Source of the DNA: Marthasterias glacialis
Taxonomy: Eukaryota > Echinodermata > Asteroidea > Forcipulatida > Asteriidae
DNA length: 64,000 nucleotides
Assembly (NCBI GenBank): GCA_911728455.2
Contig: OU452234.1
Coordinates: forward strand, 9,447,531-9,511,530
Direction of reading: 5' to 3'
Shown: positions 1 through 9,191 of the stretch, one piece after another
How positions within the stretch are numbered: the stretch's first letter is position 1
How the letters are laid out: every line of letters begins with the position of its first letter
The notes under the pieces: model-generated
The model's database searches: none
The model's input: the letters and a program-made list of their open reading frames with translations, nothing else
What the model was told of the DNA's origin: nothing
Program-made: the position numbers and the translations under genes

Positions 1-647
1 AGTGACCTCTGTGACATCTACTTCCGGTCAAACCGGAAGTAGCTTTTTATATAAAATTGCTAAGAGCTAGGAACATGATTCTTTCACCAAATACCAAGGT
101 TAGGAAAGGTCATTCTCTGTTGCACATTTGGTGACCTCTATGACCTCTACTTCCGGTCAAACCGGAAGTAGCTCTTTATTTAAAAATGGTGAGAGCTAAG
201 AACATGATTCTTTCACCACATACCAAGGTTAGGGAGGGTCCTTCTCTGTTGCACATTGGGTGACCTCTGTGACCTCTACTTAAGATCAAACCGGAAGTAG
301 CTCCTCATTTATACATGGTAGGAGCTGGGAACATGATTCTCCACCAAATACCAAGGTTAGGGAAGGTCCTTCTTTGTTACACATTGCGTGACCTCTCTGA
401 ACTCTACTTCCGGTTTGACCGGAAGTACCTCCTCATTTAAAAGTGGTTAGAAATTCCTATCCAAACCGGATGTTCAAATTAAATATTCTATCATAAACCT
501 CAATTTAACGTATGTTTTTCTTCATATTTTCTTAAATATAAGTTGGATTAACTTTTAATTTCATTTAACTTTTAACACATAAAATATTTTTTATACATCA
601 CACTCCGAACACCTAGTTTTTGTGATGCCACAAAAACTCATTTCTAG
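1..647 (+). mobile_element. Helitron-like non-autonomous element, 3' part (5' end outside window)
   Basis: About four tandem sub-repeats of roughly 125-130 bp fill positions 1 to 460. Each holds an inverted pair CCGGAAGT/ACTTCCGG and the phrase AACATGATTCT. A unique tail follows and ends in a perfect 10-bp stem with a 4-nt loop at 615-638, five bases, then CTAG at 644-647 followed by T. A 3' hairpin just before CTRR, with insertion before T, is the hallmark of Helitrons. A second copy on the opposite strand (19646 onward) ends at exactly the same base, and the flanks differ beyond it, which fixes this as a real element terminus. Helitron-like elements carrying internal minisatellites are known in invertebrates. 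No replicase or helicase coding is visible, so the element is non-autonomous. The hairpin-to-end spacing of 5 nt is shorter than the usual 10-12. Confidence 0.6.
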
Positions 648-1069
648 TTTTTAATTGATGTTGGCTTTAATTTCCCTTTTTTAAATAATCCTCTCCAGGT
701 ATTAGTAGCTAAAACGCTAATTATTGAAGTTTTAAAAGGAAAAACCAAGCGGACATTTCAGCGTGCGGCGCATTCATGCCCAAAGGTCTGGGGCCTTTTT
801 GATGTATGTGAATCTGTATTCATTATTGCGTGATGCAGGCAGGGAGCAAAACGAATGTAGTGACCTACTAAAGAAGTGATACTTGTGAGCAATTTACCAA
901 GATTTGTCGTTTGATCACAGGCAACACAAAAGGGAACATACAAAAAGATACAAAAGTTTGAAAATCTTATTAAATCACTTCTTTTCCCGATGGCAAAGAT
1001 GATCCAGATGAAAAAGATGATCATTAAAAAATCCCCCCCAAAAAAATAAAAAATAAAACAAAACACTAA
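648..1069. other. AT-rich spacer, no gene seen
   Basis: This stretch lies between the Helitron-like end and the TTAA-flanked element. It contains A-rich tracts and a C-run near 1034. The minus-strand open frame of about 100 codons is low-complexity (F/I-rich) with no recognisable motif. I see no gene. Confidence 0.5.
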
Positions 1070-1073
1070 TTAA

Positions 1074-1530
1074 CCCTCAGAGCAGCCACGAGGATAAAAA
1101 ATAATCCAATATTTACCAAATATGGTCAAAATTTTTTTTCAATGGGCCAATAAGGCCAAGATTCCATGTAATCCTCACCCCTGGTACACCCCACCAGCCT
1201 GTATTGGACAGACCCTAACCAATGTGGAGTAAGGAGTGTTGAAAGACAGCAGCCACCTGTCTCAGTGTAGTAATTGATTGACCTTGTGTCAAGTATTCCC
1301 TTGGGACAGGGTGGTATGCACTTTGTGAAAACAGCTTGCTCCGCATACTGGTCGTAAATAACATAAATAACACAAGTCTAAGTCTTGACTGGCACTCCAA
1401 TTCACTAATTATATAGATTAAAATAGGTTTGGGCTTGCTGTTGGGGGTTTTACGTAAAAAAAACTGGGTGGATAAAAAAAAAGACTTATGGATGAACCGC
1501 GTGAGATTTTTTTTGTGGCTGCTCGGAGGG
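1074..1530. mobile_element. TTAA-flanked MITE (piggyBac- or Kolobok-type ends)
   Basis: TTAA at 1070-1073 and again at 1531-1534 flanks inverted termini starting CCCTCAGAGCAGCCAC. The right end reads GTGGCTGCTCGGAGGG, one mismatch within 16 bases. The 457-bp interior has no transposase. A partial second copy, in the same orientation, lies at 25825-26155 and shares about 300 bp of interior, for example the phrase CAGCAGCCACCTGTCTCAG. TTAA targets with CCC-starting ends are typical of piggyBac; Kolobok also uses TTAA, so the superfamily is left open. The element is non-autonomous. Confidence 0.7.
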
Positions 1531-1534
1531 TTAA

Positions 1535-2015
1535 AAAGGTAAACAATTTAACATTTACTCCATTTACTGTTTTCATATCCACACGTTTTTTTTTATTATG
1601 ACTCAAAAATAACTTTAATTGAAGAACTATTATGTAACAGACAATGTCTAAAAAAGGGATTGTACAACTTTACAACTTAAAAAGGTACTTTTAAATCCTT
1701 TATTTCAATATTTATAATTAAGCATTATTTAAAATTAAGCATTATTTATAAATAACCATTTTATAAATAATGCATAATTATAAATAATGCTTATTTATAA
1801 ATAGCCATTTTTTACATTATAACCATTATTAATAAATAATCAAAATCTTTATAATCACTTTTTCTATATAACCATTATTTATAAATAATCATTATTTACT
1901 ATGGTGTTCCTTAATTAATGATTATTTTGATGTTTTCTGTCGCATTTATATTTATAAAAATGCAACAGAACAATACCCACTAACCATTATTTATAAATAA
2001 CCGTTTTATAATCTA
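1535..2015. repeat. A/T-rich tract of degenerate palindromic ATTATTTATAAATAA units
   Basis: From about 1690 to 2010 the phrases ACCATTATTTATAAATAA and TTATAAATAATGC recur many times in both orientations. This makes a nearly pure A/T low-complexity block able to fold on itself. It runs directly into the telomere-like block. No gene is visible. Confidence 0.7.
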
Positions 2016-3460
2016 ACTCTACCTCTGACCCTAATCCTAACCATTTTTATTTTGATATCATGTTATTGTTTTATCCCTTGACATTAATAAATGAAATGAT
2101 ATAAGTAAAAAAAAAAAAAAACTAACCCTGGCCTAACCCTAACCCTTAAACCCTAACCCTACCCCTAACCTATCCTTAACAATTTTTATATTTATATCAT
2201 GTTACTGCTTTATCCCTTGAATTAAATAAATGAAGTAAAAACAGTAAAAAAAAAAAATTAAAAAAAATATCCCTAACCCTAAAGCCCTTACCCTAATAAC
2301 CCTAACCCTAACCCTAATAACCATAACCCTAAAACCCCAACCCTAACCCTAAAAATGAAGGCCAATCGTGTCACTGAAGTGCGCTTCCTATTCCTAAAAA
2401 ATACTAACCCCAATCCTAAAACCCTAACCCTAACCTATCCCTAACAGTTTGTATATGTATGGCTTTATCCATTGAATTAAATAAATGAAGTAAAAACAGT
2501 GAAACAATTTTTTTTAAATAACCCTAACCCTGAAGCCCTAACCCTAACCCTAATAACCCTTACCCTAAAATCTTAACCCAATCCCTAATAACCATAACCC
2601 TAAAACCCTAACCTTTACCCTAAAAATGAAGGCCAATCGTGTCATTGAAGTGCGCTTCCTATTCCTAAAAAATACTAACCCAATCCTAAAACCCTAACCC
2701 TAACCCTATCCCTAACAATTTTTATATTTATATCATGTTACTGCTTTATCCCTTGAAATAAATGAAGTAAAAACAGTAAAGAATTTTTTTTTTAAATAAC
2801 CCTAACCCTAAAGCCCTAACCCTAACCCTAATAACCCCAACCCTAAAATCCTAACCCTAACCCTAATAACCATAACCCTAAAACCCTAACCCTAACCCTA
2901 AAAATGAATTCCAATCGTGTCGTTGAAGTGCGCTTCCTATTCCTAAAAAATACTAACCCTAACCCTAAAACCCTAACCCTAAAACCCTAACCCTAAAACC
3001 CTAACCCTAACCCTAAAACCCTAACCCTAACCCTAAAACCCTAACCCTAACCCTAAAACCCTAACCCTAACCCTAATAACCCCAACCCTAAAACCCTAAC
3101 CCTAACCCTAATAACCATAACCCTAAAACCCTAACCCTAACCCTAAAAATGAATTCCAATCGTGTCGTTGAAGTGCGCTTCCTATTCCTAAAAAAATACT
3201 AACCCTAACCCTAAAACCCTAACCCTAAAACCCTAACCCTAAAACCCTAACCCTAAAACCCTAACCCTAACCCTAAAACCCTAACCATAACCCTAAAACC
3301 CTAACCCTAAAACCCTAACCCTAACCCTAAAACCCTAACCCTAACCCTAAAAACCTAACCCTAACCCTAAAACCCTAACCCTAACCCTAAAACCCTAACC
3401 CTAACCCTAAAACCCTAACCCTAACCCTAACCCTAAAGCTCAAACCCTAACCCCAAAAAT
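2016..3460. repeat. Interstitial telomere-like CCCTAA array with embedded spacer modules
   Basis: The plus strand carries CCCTAA (TTAGGG on the other strand) mixed with the variants CCCTAAAA and CCCTAATAA. Two spacer modules recur. Module A is about 60 bp containing ATCATGTTACTGCTTTATCC and TAAATGAAGTAAAAACAG, near 2050, 2190, 2450 and 2725. Module B is about 50 bp containing CCAATCGTGTC and GTGCGCTTCCTATTC, near 2360, 2630, 2910, 3160 and a diverged copy at 3460. After 2940 the array becomes more regular, alternating CCCTAACCCTAA with CCCTAAAA. Ordinary DNA continues on both sides, so this is internal, not a chromosome end. Confidence 0.85.
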
Positions 3461-4008
3461 GATGGGCCCAATCGGTCATGAAAGCGCGCTTCCTATTCGT
3501 CTAACCCGGAGACCGCTACTAACCAAGCAGGTCACGAAAAGAGTAGCACGCAACCTAGCCGTCTTGACCTTTTGGTTGCAATGGCAGAACGAAAAGATGA
3601 GTAATACTAGAGAGCGGTCGCCGGTGGAGGGCGGTCGTATATATATTTTTTTTAAACTCTTGTTGATATTACCGAGGCACCTAGCTGCTGTCACATTTGA
3701 AACGAAGATTGTTTACGAAGGATGATTAGGGGGTCCTTGCTCTGCGACCATGTGACGTTTTCAACCCTTTAGAATTGTTCAAACTTACTGTTCCTAGCTG
3801 GATACATTCTTCAACCCTTCTAGATAGGTAAGAATCAAAGTTTACTTAAATTCCATGGATATAAAGTGACTGCCGGATACGGCATTTTAGCCACTGTACT
3901 TATGCCCTGCCTTGGCACATAGGCATATGTGCTTTTTCATAAAATTCCTTTAAGGATTGATCGCATCTCGAATCTAATGTACTCCAGCCTCTCCTGCAAT
4001 GACCAAGC
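3461..4008. other. Unassigned DNA between telomere-like block and fold-back element
   Basis: Starts with a diverged telomere-spacer module (3450-3500). Open frames of 70-90 codons occur on both strands but show no domain signature or splice pattern. I see nothing further. Confidence 0.4.
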
Positions 4009-4948
4009 GATCATCAAGGGAAAATGGTTGGCAAAAAGTCTCAATTCGAAAGTTAATTTCACATTTTGGGGTAGCCCCATACATTGTGCCAATACGCTGG
4101 ACTTCTGCCGCTTCTTGGCCCAACGAACCCTGTCCTTTAAAACCAGACATCAACTTTCGAATCGAGACTTACTTTTTTTGGCAAATTTATCCCTCAATGA
4201 TCGGTCGGTCGTTGCTGTCAGACATGTCAGACTCACAGGCAGAGTCTGGAGAAGACTTCCGCATGATCCCCCGTGCGATAAATCTTAGGCTTTTGCTGGA
4301 ATTTTATGTCAAATATCGGTGATATAAGCCGATGTCAACGACGGCGGAGGAGCCATGATGGTTGCTGTTCAGCGCGGGTCGTATTCCTGCACTAGTCTTT
4401 ATTCCAGCAGTCATTTTGCAACGTTTACCTGATAGTGGTGACGTCAAGGTAATGCGCGCAATCAGTCAGCACATTCAAGAACGTTTAGCGCTGCGCGACA
4501 CCTTGACGTCACCACTATCAGGTAAACGTCGCAAAATGACTGCTGGAATAAAGACTAGTGCAGGAATACGAACAGCAACCATCATGGCTCCTCCGCCGTC
4601 GTTGACATCGGCTTATATCACCGATATTTGACATAAAATCTCAGCAAAAGCCTAAGATTTATCGCACAGGGGATCGTGCGGAAATCTTCTCCAGACTCTG
4701 CCTGTGAGTCTGACATGTCTGACAGCAACGACCGACCGATGATTGAGGGATAAATTTGCAAAAAAAGTAAGTCTCGATTCGAAAGCTGATGTCCGGTTTT
4801 AAAGGACAGGGTTCGTTGGGCCAAGAAGCGGAGGGAGTCCAGCGTATTGGCACAATGTATGGGGCTAATTTTGGGGATACATGTTCATAGGATCAAGGAG
4901 CGGAGGTAGTCCAGCGTACAAGCATATTTGGCACTATTTATGGGGCTA
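4009..4948. mobile_element. Remnant of an older related fold-back element, split by 4072-4867
   Basis: The left flank at about 4009-4060 (CGATCATCAAGGGAAAATGG, GTCTCAATTCGAAAG) resembles positions 4737-4793 of the inserted element's right arm. The right flank at about 4880-4948 (GGTAGTCCAGCGTA, ending TATGGGGCTA) resembles its last 55 bp. Both matches are in the same orientation and order. The simplest reading is that the young element inserted into the right arm of an older copy of its own family. The left terminus of the older copy was not found, so its extent is uncertain. Confidence 0.45.
4072..4867. mobile_element. Fold-back DNA transposon, 796 bp, 9-bp target duplication
   Basis: The element is almost one long inverted repeat. 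Left arm 4072-4456 and right arm 4498-4867 pair with few mismatches around a centre at about 4457-4497. It starts TAGCCCCATACATTGTG and ends with the reverse complement CACAATGTATGGGGCTA. The flanks carry a perfect 9-bp duplication, ATTTTGGGG, at 4063-4071 and 4868-4876. Long inverted arms with 9-bp duplications fit MuDR/MULE-type (including Rehavkus) elements; Merlin (8-9 bp) is an alternative. There is no transposase; open frames inside are mirror images of each other. The high arm identity and perfect duplication suggest a fairly recent insertion. Confidence 0.85.
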
Positions 4949-5040
4949 AGTCCAATCCACTTTGTACGGTATCCTTGACCCTAATCAGCTAGTGCACCAT
5001 CGCAATCAATCAATTTAAATGCTTTTTGGAGAGTAAATTA

Positions 5041-5104
5041 TTGTACACAAATTTTTGTACACAAATTTTTGTACACAAATTTTTGTACACAAATTTTTGT
5101 ACAC
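5041..5104. repeat. Tandem array of a 15-bp palindromic unit
   Basis: Four full copies plus a part of GTACACAAATTTTTG, perfectly repeated. Each unit junction also contains the near-palindrome ACAAATTTTTGT and a GTAC site, so the array can fold on either strand. It sits 90 bp beyond the older fold-back remnant. Confidence 0.9.
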
Positions 5105-5749
5105 GACTTTGAGAAGAAGTACATTTTCATAATTAGGGATAATGATCTTTTCAATGTTATTACACGTAATAAAGGGATCGAGCACCAGTCACAACTTTTA
5201 GGTTTGATAGCTTGCGACAGCACTCGGCTTTCTGGGTAAAACAGTCGGGTCCCCTATTATACTGCAACAGTTGATCAAATCATTCGCACAAAGTTGTTAA
5301 GGGAACCAGACAAAGTGTGGTTATCAAATGTTGACAAGATTTTGTTATCCCCAATTATGAGAGCTTTTGTATGACTTCTCAAAGAACAAGTGAAAATTAC
5401 TATAAATTGTGTACAAAAATTAACTCTCAAAAAGGGTTAAACTTTATCACACAATTTATTAAATTTTTTTTCAAAAATTCCAACAGTAAGGTCATCTGCA
5501 AGTACATAATTATTAGCATTCCATGGGCACAAAGATTGGATTGCAATGGTGCTGGGTCCGCCATGGATACGAAGCGGATTGGCCCTAAAGTATTATGGGG
5601 CTAGTGTAAAGCGACATTTCTCAGAGAACCATGGACTCACCAAGCCTCAAAATGGCTCATGTCATCTGTAGAAAACTTTGTATTTCACTTCATTCTATTC
5701 AAGCCAACTAAACATGTCTTAAAAGTTTTAATTTGTAATTAAATTGTAC
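5105..5749. other. Unassigned DNA, no gene seen
   Basis: A TATGGGGCTA phrase near 5587-5596 matches the terminus of the fold-back family upstream and may be a further decayed end. Short open frames have no recognisable product. Confidence 0.35.
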
Positions 5750-5758
5750 ATTTTAGTC

Positions 5759-6927
5759 TAGACCCAGTAACTGGGGCGTTGTACTCCTTTTTTTAAATTT
5801 TGACATTGTCGGTCGTACTAGCGCCCCAGAAAAGTATGTGTAAATTGGTTTAAAAAGCTGTTATGGCGAAGAGGATTTAAAACACCTCTAAAAAAGTGGC
5901 CAAAATTACGACAAAAACTCAACAGAATTGCTGGAAAATCGCCTACTGGCTTCTCAAGATATCAAAGATGAAATAGAATGCATTTAACTGTAGCCTACTT
6001 ACGATCACTTTTTGTCCTCCAAATCAATGATTTTTTAGCCCGCTAAAACAACTCAAAATGCAGCCATTAAAATCGCCATTTTACTATTGCTAGTCATGCG
6101 ATACTCAACGACTGTTTCCTTACATGTTCATACGTCGTATTAACACTACGAGGATTGCTTGTTCGCTGATGCCCTGACTTGCACATTGTCTTGTGCAGTC
6201 AACGCAGGATACCAGCTGTACAGCATGCGCGCTCGGCCAATCATGACCAAATAGCCACGGGGGGGTCGTTGCTCTACATAGCTGGTATCCTGCGTTGACT
6301 GCACAAGACAATGTGCAAGTCAGGGCATCAGCGAACACGCAATCCTCGTATAAGGAAACAGTCGTTGAATATCGCAGTATCAGTAGTAAAATGGTGAATT
6401 TAACGGCTGCATTTGAGTGGTTTTAGTGGGCTAAAAAATCATGGATTTGGCCGAGCGCGCATGCTGTACAGCTGGTATCCTGCGTTGACTGCACAAGACA
6501 ATGTGCAAGTCAGGGCATCAGCGAACAAGCAATCCTCGTAGTGTTAATACGACGTATGAACATGTAAGGAAACAGTCGTTGAGTATCGCATGACTAGCAA
6601 TAGTAAAATGGCGATTTTAATGGCTGCATTTTGAGTTGTTTTAGCGGGCTAAAAAATCATTGATTTGGAGGACAAAAAGTGATCGTAAGTAGGCTACAAT
6701 TAAATGCATTTTATTTCATCTTTGATATCTTGAGATGCCAGTAGGCGATTTTCCAGCAATTCTGTTGAGTTTTTGGTGTAACTTTGGCCACTTTTTCAGA
6801 GGTGTTTTAAATCCTCTTCGCCATAACAGCTTTTTAAACCAACATACACATACTTTTCTGGGGCGCTAGTACGACCGAGAATGTCAAAATTTTTTAAAAA
6901 GGAGTAGCGCCCCAGTTACTGGGTCTA
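5759..6927. mobile_element. Fold-back DNA transposon, 1169 bp, 9-bp target duplication, internal extra arm copy
   Basis: Starts TAGACCCAGTAACTGGGGCG and ends with its near reverse complement GCGCCCCAGTTACTGGGTCTA. A perfect 9-bp duplication, ATTTTAGTC, lies at 5750-5758 and 6928-6936. The two arms (about 5759-6235 and 6450-6927) pair over about 475 bp. The middle, about 6280-6450, is a further, more diverged partial copy of the right-arm sequence. It repeats CTGGTATCCTGCGTTGAC, the CAGTCGTTGA segment and the GGGCTAAAAAATCAT segment. No transposase is encoded. The terminal TA, the 9-bp duplication and the arm architecture match the element at 4072, so they probably share a transposition machinery (MuDR/MULE-like or Merlin-like). 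Confidence 0.88.
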
Positions 6928-7016
6928 ATTTTAGTCTGCATACTGTTGTTATTTGCAGTATACAACCCCCTACCCAAATCTGGAGATCAACGTTTTTCTG
7001 TTACTTGCCACTTTAG

Positions 7017-7157
7017 GGTTACTGCTGGACAGGAAAAATCCCCACTGGGAAAGTTCTGCAATGGTGGTTGACCGGGCCCAACAGCCGAACAGCCGAGTTC
7101 GAAAAGATTCAAACCTTGATCGGGGCTGCACCTCTTGTCAATCTCAACCAAGGAGAA
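7017..7157 (+). pseudogene. Aspartic protease exon remnant 1 (active-site motif deleted)
   Basis: Acceptor TAG at 7014-7016 follows a pyrimidine-rich stretch; donor GTAAGT at 7158. The frame from 7018 gives VTAGQEKSPLGKFCNGG. From 7069 a different frame gives LTGP and then TAEFEKIQTLIGAAPLV. Between them the family has about ten residues, including the catalytic DTGTS, that are absent here. A third frame across the junction still reads SSAMVVD, the segment normally just before TG. A small deletion with frameshift explains this. Confidence 0.8.
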
Positions 7158-8207
7158 GTAAGTTCATTGAGACTATCAGGACAGTAGGTGGCAGCAGACA
7201 AAGCTATTTAGTAGAGCGCTAACTTAGTGCTCTTTCCAAACCTTGGTTTAGCCTCCGGCTCCAGCTCCAGGCTCCTTTTGAGGTTGGAAACACCGTCTAA
7301 TAATGTACACTGCTCTGAAATTTCTGACGAAGCCCAAGTCGAGGTTTGGAATATGCCCTTGCTTTGTATGTTGAAACTATGAGGTCGACAATATCTCAAT
7401 CATTGACCAAGCTGCCAGAAAGTTTCTTAACAGATGAAAGAATTGCATGGGGCTTAAGAAGGTTGTTTTGGTTGTATATTAAGCACTGTATAGTTGGTGC
7501 TTTCAGAGTTCTGTGGAAAAAATCCGTAGGCTACTAGGGCGGGATTGGAACCCATAAACCCACATTCGAACCATAGACAACCATGCCCGGTGACCAGAGG
7601 CCAGTTCAAATCAGGATTTGAACTGCCCTCTGTAATTTGTAGCAGGTACTTTTCTTTAAGTTTATACAAATAATTAAATAGTTACAGGGCATTAAGGTAC
7701 TAGGTAACCACAGAGAAACTATTCATCTGAGTAGGGAAAAACTGTATATAAGGCACCCCCACACCATTCAACCCCATGGTCTAAACATCCAAGAAGGAAA
7801 TGATTCATTACTTTTTGTCTTTCCCTTCTCCTTATTCCACAGATGTCCCCCTTTTTAAATCTGTCTCGTTCACTAATTAATTAGCCTCTTCCCTCCACAA
7901 CCCCCCCACCCGCCTTGTTTTGTCCCTCTCTCCATTGTTCACCCCTTGCATGCATATTCTTACTGCTTTCTGCCTCTCTCTTTTCACTTCTTTCTACTTG
8001 CCTGCTTTTGTTACTCCAGTATACTTGTATGTGTGTGTTGTGGTGTCATTCAGCCTTTGAGAAAGACTCTGCCAGGGTCGAAACGCGAGGCTATTAACAT
8101 TCAAATAATTAGGCCCTAAATAGTAATGAAACTGTCATTCTCATTCACAGTTTATTATCAGGTTGTCTTATCTTTAAGTTAAACTTTGTTTCCTTTAATT
8201 GTTATAG
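7158..8207 (+). other. Intron-like interval of the pseudogene, with short repeats
   Basis: Holds a possible tRNA-derived scrap at 7535-7625: on the minus strand GGTTCCAATCCC and GGTTCGAAT resemble B-boxes. An 11-bp stem hairpin lies at 7602-7625, followed by pyrimidine-rich DNA at 7860-8010. A segment at 8055-8090 resembles a decayed half hammerhead core (see findings). The exon expected to encode the YxVxC segment of the protease was not found here. Confidence 0.35.
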
Positions 8208-8285
8208 GATCCCAGGTATGCCCAAATTGTCGTCACCCTCTTCAAAAAAGACTTTGTTCTGACACCAAATGACTACGTGTTGCAG
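8208..8285 (+). pseudogene. Aspartic protease exon remnant 2
   Basis: A 78-bp, 26-codon segment between acceptor TTATAG and donor GTAATT. It reads DPRYAQIVVTLF, then KKDFVLTPNDYVLQ, matching the beta-strand region before the family's C-x-S-G segment. Both ends are in phase 0, compatible with direct joining to the next exon. No defect is visible within it. Confidence 0.75.
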
Positions 8286-8978
8286 GTAATTGTTAAAAAG
8301 AATGAAAGTCAAACTTTGGTATTGTTTTTGTTGAATTCGGTACTACAAAGCCAAATCTGTTTGTAAGCGTGCCATATTTCAACTGTAAATCACGCTCACT
8401 TCACACTGGATTCAACGATAGCCAGAAACATGTATGAAATCAGTAGTTTTTGTTGGAGGGTTGATGTAAAGACAAGATAAAGGCCTGGAATTTCATCCTT
8501 GACCATTTTCATTTTCAAAGGGCACTTCCATTGGAAAATCTGAAAGTCTGTGGAAAACTTTTGAAGGGGCACCAAGGCCAAGCTTGATTAGGGCCTTCAT
8601 GTAATTCCAGGTCTGGAGATGTTCAGCCAATGTTTAAACAGTTAAAAACATAATTTTGGGACTTGACTTTCATGTTTTGCAAAATTTAAAAGTCCTCTCA
8701 GAGTTATCAGTTTCTTTTGCAAATATCGTTAAACTCTAGTATAGCCTTGGGGCTTATGGGAGAGTCAGGATTTGTGCAAAATGGTTGGACACTGACAAAG
8801 GTCAGGTACAGTCAACTAACTGTTTGAGTAGACATGGCGGCTCTGAGAAGAGCTGGTTTGTATTTTGCAAAGTACTAAGCTCAGAGGTCATGCATAATGG
8901 TCAAAGCTTTGACCAGTACACTAGGGTCGTCTTCTGGAGTTGAACTGATGTAAATCTTCTTCTTGTCAAACTTTTTAG
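8286..8978 (+). other. Intron-like interval, no gene seen
   Basis: Bounded by a GTAATT donor and a CTTTTTAG acceptor. A loose inverted pair, GGCCTGGAATTTCAT near 8482 and ATGTAATTCCAGGTC near 8600, suggests a decayed short transposon. Nothing else is visible. Confidence 0.4.
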
Positions 8979-9191
8979 GAAACCGAGATGGGAGAGACAA
9001 TTTGCCCGAGTGGAGTCATTGAAATGGACGTCCCTAAACCCCTTGGCCCATTTTGGATTCTCGGCGACATCTTCATTGGTTAATACTACACTGAGTTTGA
9101 TCGAGTGAACAACCGTGTAGGTTCCGCTGATGCTGTCAAGGGTGTAGAAATAGAATTAAGGCTAGTAATTGAAAGAGTATCATTTTTTTAG
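8979..9191 (+). pseudogene. Aspartic protease exon remnant 3 (premature stop)
   Basis: The acceptor is CTTTTTAG at 8971-8978. The reading frame has [18 protein letters not shown], then [16 protein letters not shown], then TAA at 9081, then YYTEFDRVNNRVGSADA. The stop sits where cathepsin D-type proteins have K or R, so a single AAA to TAA change would explain it. After the conserved end the frame runs on to a TAG at 9189-9191 without the usual early stop. Confidence 0.85.

Larger units (their letters stand above)
7017..9191 (+). pseudogene. Cathepsin D-like aspartic protease pseudogene, C-terminal half
   Basis: Three exon-like segments with GT-AG boundaries together read as the C-terminal lobe of a pepsin-family (A1) aspartic protease, closest to cathepsin D, a lysosomal acid endoprotease. 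In order: GQEKSPLGKFCNGG, then a break, then LTGPNSRTAEFEKIQTLIGA (7017-7157); PRYAQIVVTLF and PNDYVLQ (8208-8285); [29 protein letters not shown] and YYTEFDRVNNRVGSADA (8979-9138). Three defects make it a pseudogene. The second catalytic motif, normally DTGTSL, is missing with a frame change. The family's YxVxC segment between the first and second exons was not found. A TAA interrupts FIG-YYTEFD at 9081-9083. No N-terminal exons are visible upstream, where a fold-back transposon ends 90 bp away. Confidence 0.85.

Noticed and set aside
758-1066. 102-codon minus-strand open frame
   Set aside because: F/I-rich low-complexity translation of AT-rich DNA, no motif, and it abuts a transposon end.
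2016-3460. A true chromosome end
   Set aside because: Non-telomeric DNA continues on both sides, and the repeats are interrupted by spacer modules and variant units.
4362-4631. 89-codon open frame across the centre of the fold-back element
   Set aside because: Its two halves are mirror translations of an inverted repeat, and it has no transposase features.
7346-7537. 63-codon frame as an extra protease exon
   Set aside because: The peptide does not match any part of the cathepsin D family and lacks suitable splice sites.
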